Assembly: GCA_963747255.1 (NCBI GenBank)
Contig: CAVVEG010000016.1
Location: 72,909-136,908 of the forward strand
DNA length: 64,000 bases
Source: CAIYRG01 sp963747255
Lineage (GTDB): Bacteria; Pseudomonadota; Alphaproteobacteria; Micropepsales; Micropepsaceae
Direction: 5' to 3'
A program made the position numbers and the translations under genes. The notes below the pieces were generated by a model. The model was not told the DNA's origin. It saw only the letters and a program-made list of their open reading frames with translations, and ran no database searches. Shown here piece by piece: positions 61,373-64,000 of the stretch (position 1 is the first letter of the stretch; each line of letters opens with the position of its first letter).

Positions 61373-62281
61373 CTACGCTGCCTTCCGCCGCCGCCACCAA
61401 CCAAGGCCAATGCCAAGGGATCCCAGCAACGACCAGACGATGAGGGCGGAGGGCTCGGGAACGGTGCCGTTGTTAATGGTGTTGCCCACGGCGGAGAGAT
61501 CCTCCAGGAGACGCTCTCCAGAAAACGGGGGAGGGTTAGCCGACAGGTCAATGACCGCGATGAAAGTGCCAGTGCCAGAATACTCCAACAGCCTGTTGCT
61601 GAGGATGTCCCAAACATAATAGTTTGTGCCATCATAGGCAATTCCGGGTGGCCGTTGCCAAACCCATCAAGGGACGGTCGATGAAAGCCGAGACAAGCAA
61701 GGTGCCATCGCTCTTATAGACGTCGTAAGGACTGGTGAGGTCGCCACGATTCGAGATGAATGTCGTAGCCCCACCATCGAGATTCGGGTTGTTTTGGACT
61801 TCAAAGCCATCACGCCCAAAAATCCCTGGCCCAACAGTCACTGTACTGACCAGATTGCCAGAGGTATCGTATTTGTTAATGATCCCGCTAGAGTCTTGAT
61901 AGTCGTTCGCGTAGATGAACACACCGTCGGTCGCGACGTTTGCAATCCCGACAAAACCCGTGTTCACCAGGATCCCCAGGTCGGGATGAGCTAGCGAATC
62001 ATTGGTCACGTAGATGTTGCCCGAGTTGGCCGTTGTATAGTCGATTGTGTTGCCGAGAACCGCGACGCCGCGGCCGTTATCAGCTACGGCAACGGGATTA
62101 GGGACGAGGAACTGCTGACCAGGAACCAGAAGCCCCGTCTTGTGTCGAAGGCTTCCAAGGTTACGTTGCCGCTGGAGGCGTTGTTCCCCCAGACTACCGC
62201 TCCAAGTGCTGGTGTACCACTGACAATAAGGGAGCCGACGACCAGAATCGCCAGGGTGCAGATCTTGAGGTTTCGAAGTAT
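61373..62281 (-). pseudogene. PEP-CTERM sorting-domain protein, frame broken
   Basis: The N-terminus has a signal peptide (LKICTLAILVVGSLIVSG then TPALGA). The middle is propeller-like: GFVGIANVATDGVFIYANDY and SGIINKYDTSGNLVSTVTVG. The C-terminus has the PEP-CTERM signal NNGTVPEPSALIVWSLLGSL followed by a basic WWRRRK tail. PEP-CTERM proteins are exported and processed by exosortase and are abundant in planctomycetes. Frame changes fall near 61,640 and 62,010-62,150. The start codon is unclear: ATA at 62281 follows AAGGAGAGCAGA, suggesting a base error in an ATG. Confidence 0.7.
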
Positions 62282-62467
62282 TCTGCTCTCCTTTTCAGTA
62301 TTGGTCCGCAAAGGATGGCGTGGACACGGGATCAATGGTAGCAAGCCGTTGCAGCCTGTTATCGGATCCCTTTCATACACCTATAGGCCGCCGAACCCCA
62401 TTCCTGACAAAGAGAACGGGAGACTCGCCGCGATTAACGCTTCCAGGGCGTCTGTCAAATCAAATAT

Positions 62468-63492
62468 CTAGATCCCGCCGCAGATCGTCCATCGTCCGGA
62501 CTCTGGGCGCACATAGGGCGAGAATCTTTGATGGTCTTCGGCCGTTCACCTCGATCTCGACTTTGGCGGGCACTTGAAAGGCCGTCTTACGGGTAATCGC
62601 CCGGGTTTTCCGATCTCGACAATGCGGAGGAGTTTGAAGTGCTGCCAGGCCTTCTTGAGTTGTTCCGCAGGGAGCCCTCGTAGAGCGGACCGGCCTTCTG
62701 GTAGTCGCCCGCGATAAGGCCTCAAAGAACTCCTTAGCAACCTTTGTAGCGATCTCGTCATCCGTCAGATTGCCCTTCTCCAGCCCAACCTTATGCTTGA
62801 TTCGATCGATCGTGAGACGTCTTTGGGCAGTGCAATGGAAGACCTTCGGATCGATCTCCTTGTTGTAGTCGAGGTACTCGCGCTGCGATTCTGCTCCCAC
62901 TGGCCGTCGCGGCGGCGGTAATCAGTCACCCGCTCCACGAGCTTGGTCTTTGGGTCTACCTCGTACACCTCCTGTGATCCGCGGCGCTCTTACGCGTGAC
63001 CGTCAGCGTGATCGGTTCGCCTTCCTTGGCAGGCTCTTTCGTTTCCACCTGCACTTTGCCGGCTTTCGGCCGCCTGGAGTTGCTCGAATGCCAATTTCGG
63101 GTCGAAAACGCCGCGCATCTTCGATTTGCCTGATCGTTATCGATCACGCTTTGTCGCCGAGAATGACGTGGAGATTCTTCGCCTTGAACCAGACCTCAGC
63201 TCTATCCGGCGACACGATGGATACCTTCGGGCCGTCCTCCGTGCAGGGAAAATCCATCTCGCCCGCACGAGACTTCCGTTCTGGTCAGTTGCACCCAGGC
63301 TCTCGCGGACCCTGCAGGGCGGGAGTGATCTTGACGTGGTAGCTGGTGACGTGATCGTTGGCCTGCACGGTCTGCTCCAAGGCATACGGCGGCGTTGAAG
63401 ACGAAAACAGGGACACGTAGAGGATCAAGCCGGCGGCCAAAGCCGTCACCGTCTGCCGCCGCAACGCTCAGTCGTTTGTGTGCGAGAATCAT
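62468..63492 (-). pseudogene. LolA/RseB-like exported protein of a planctomycete sigma-factor operon, frame broken
   Basis: It begins MILAHKRL (ATG 63492). After a frame change it gives a signal anchor (VTALAAGLILYVSLFSSSTP) and ALEQTVQANDHVTSYHVKIT. It then continues VWFKAKNLHVILGDK, GKVQVETKEPAKEGEPITLT, YEVDPKTKLVERVTDYRRRD and KVGLEKGNLTDDEIATKVAK, ending RWTICGGI. This matches exported LolA-fold proteins that follow ECF sigma/anti-sigma pairs in planctomycetes. Six or more shifts interrupt it. Its role is probably envelope-stress sensing or lipoprotein handling, by analogy. Confidence 0.55.
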
Positions 63493-63497
63493 GTTCT

Positions 63498-63780
63498 TTA
63501 CCCTTTCAAGGAAATGGTTGTTGGATACGTCGACACGGACTCTCGATGGCCGCTGCTCCTTTCAAGCACCACTCGCTCGACCGGCCCGAGGCTGCGCAAG
63601 CGCCTCGAAACCCAGTCGGACCTCTTTCTCCTCTTCCACCAGAGCATCGCGAGCCGCCCGGCACCTGTCGCACAGCGCAAGGTGGTCTTGCAGTTCCCGG
63701 GCGGCGGGGGGATCCAATTCGCCCATGACGAAGGCCACGATGTCTTCGAACCGGTCTTTGCACTGTCTTGCAGCTTTCAT
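63498..63780 (-). CDS. Zinc-finger (zf-HC2) anti-sigma factor
   Basis: This small protein has the zinc-binding pattern HLALCDRCRAARDALV after DRFEDIVAFVMGELDPPAAR, typical of zf-HC2 anti-sigma factors that hold ECF sigma factors. A probable frame change near residue 60 leads to LGPVERVVLERSSGHRESVS. Its ATG overlaps the sigma gene stop (ATGA), the classic co-translated sigma/anti-sigma arrangement. No membrane helix is seen in the surviving part. Confidence 0.72.
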
Positions 63781-64000
63781 GGTCGTTCCTCCTGCAGAAG
63801 ATCGTGAAGCATGGCCCTGGCACGCACCAGGCGTTGCCTGACCGCCGGCTCCGCGGTGCCCAAGGAGGCCGCGACGCCCGAACAGTTGCGTCCGTCCAGG
63901 TAGTAGAGGACGATCGCTTCACGGTAGTTCTGAGGGAGCTTCTGAATGGCCTCATGCAGCCGTCGGCCGAGAGCGTTGTCGCCGGCATCCGGAGCCGATG
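63777..64000 (-). CDS. ECF-type RNA polymerase sigma factor, C-terminal part (5' end outside window)
   Basis: The open minus-strand frame from the window edge reads LHEAIQKLPQNYREAIVLYY then LDGRNCSGVAASLGTAEPAV and RQRLVRARAMLHDLLQEERP. This is the region 4 helix-turn-helix of an ECF sigma factor in the planctomycete style. The stop TGA (63779-63777) overlaps the anti-sigma start. Region 2 lies beyond the window. Confidence 0.78.
   Translation of the reverse strand, partial: SAPDAGDNALGRRLHEAIQKLPQNYREAIVLYYLDGRNCSGVAASLGTAEPAVRQRLVRARAMLHDLLQEERP

Overview
The window is a gene-dense, high-G+C bacterial segment with two parts of different apparent origin. Positions 1 to about 59,150 look alphaproteobacterial: tricarboxylate-type (TctABC) transport, Frc/Oxc oxalate enzymes, an FdsGBA-D formate dehydrogenase, an N-type ATPase operon and an HPF/cold-shock fusion. 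I cannot name a genus. From about 59,150 to the end the sequence looks planctomycetal: a glycosylhydrolase-like protein, a PEP-CTERM protein, and an ECF sigma / zf-HC2 anti-sigma / LolA-like set. The change falls inside a truncated membrane-protein gene, so the contig is probably chimeric there. I see no rRNA, tRNA, CRISPR array or insertion sequence.

Layout. 0-9 kb: aromatic/acyl-CoA catabolism. This comprises the end of an NDP-forming acyl-CoA synthetase, then a translationally coupled minus-strand operon (ubiD-type decarboxylase, orphan tctC, molybdenum hydroxylase, feruloyl-CoA hydratase/lyase-like protein), and a divergent second molybdenum hydroxylase. 9-14 kb: a secreted protein of unknown role, a HisKA_2-type kinase, a fosmidomycin-resistance-like exporter, a 2-hydroxyacid dehydrogenase and a carboxymuconolactone-decarboxylase-family protein. 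14-17 kb: a dormancy/stress group (HPF-cold-shock fusion, DUF2267, hydrolase-phosphoribosyltransferase fusion). 17-24.6 kb: M16 peptidase, bicupin, a DUF6600-like protein with 81-bp repeats, and a flavin monooxygenase. 24.6-31.6 kb: a SpoIIAA-like gene and the complete N-ATPase set atpDCQRBEFAG behind a plausible FNR/FixK box. 31.7-42.7 kb: class II aldolase-like, Gfo/Idh and Rieske genes that together resemble a phthalate-type pathway, running into an S46 peptidase, tctCBA, an MmgE/PrpD protein and a degenerate SDR.

42.8-58.6 kb is the clearest system, an oxalate regulon. A divergent oxalate/formate exchanger faces a twelve-gene tract: gntR, oxalyl-CoA decarboxylase, formyl-CoA transferase, formyl-THF hydrolase-like, formate-THF ligase, mobA, fdhD, fdsG, fdsB, fdsA, fdsD, and a PanE-like reductase that may be the oxalyl-CoA reductase of the assimilatory route. 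Predicted flow: oxalate enters in exchange for formate and is activated to oxalyl-CoA. It is then either decarboxylated to formyl-CoA and formate (oxidised to CO2 with NADH, or loaded on THF) or reduced to glyoxylate.

Many genes carry single-base indels. They cluster at 5-10 kb and 59-64 kb, and four of nine N-ATPase genes are hit. Protein similarity continues across the breaks in another frame, and several breaks sit at short homopolymers, so I read most of them as sequence errors rather than decay.
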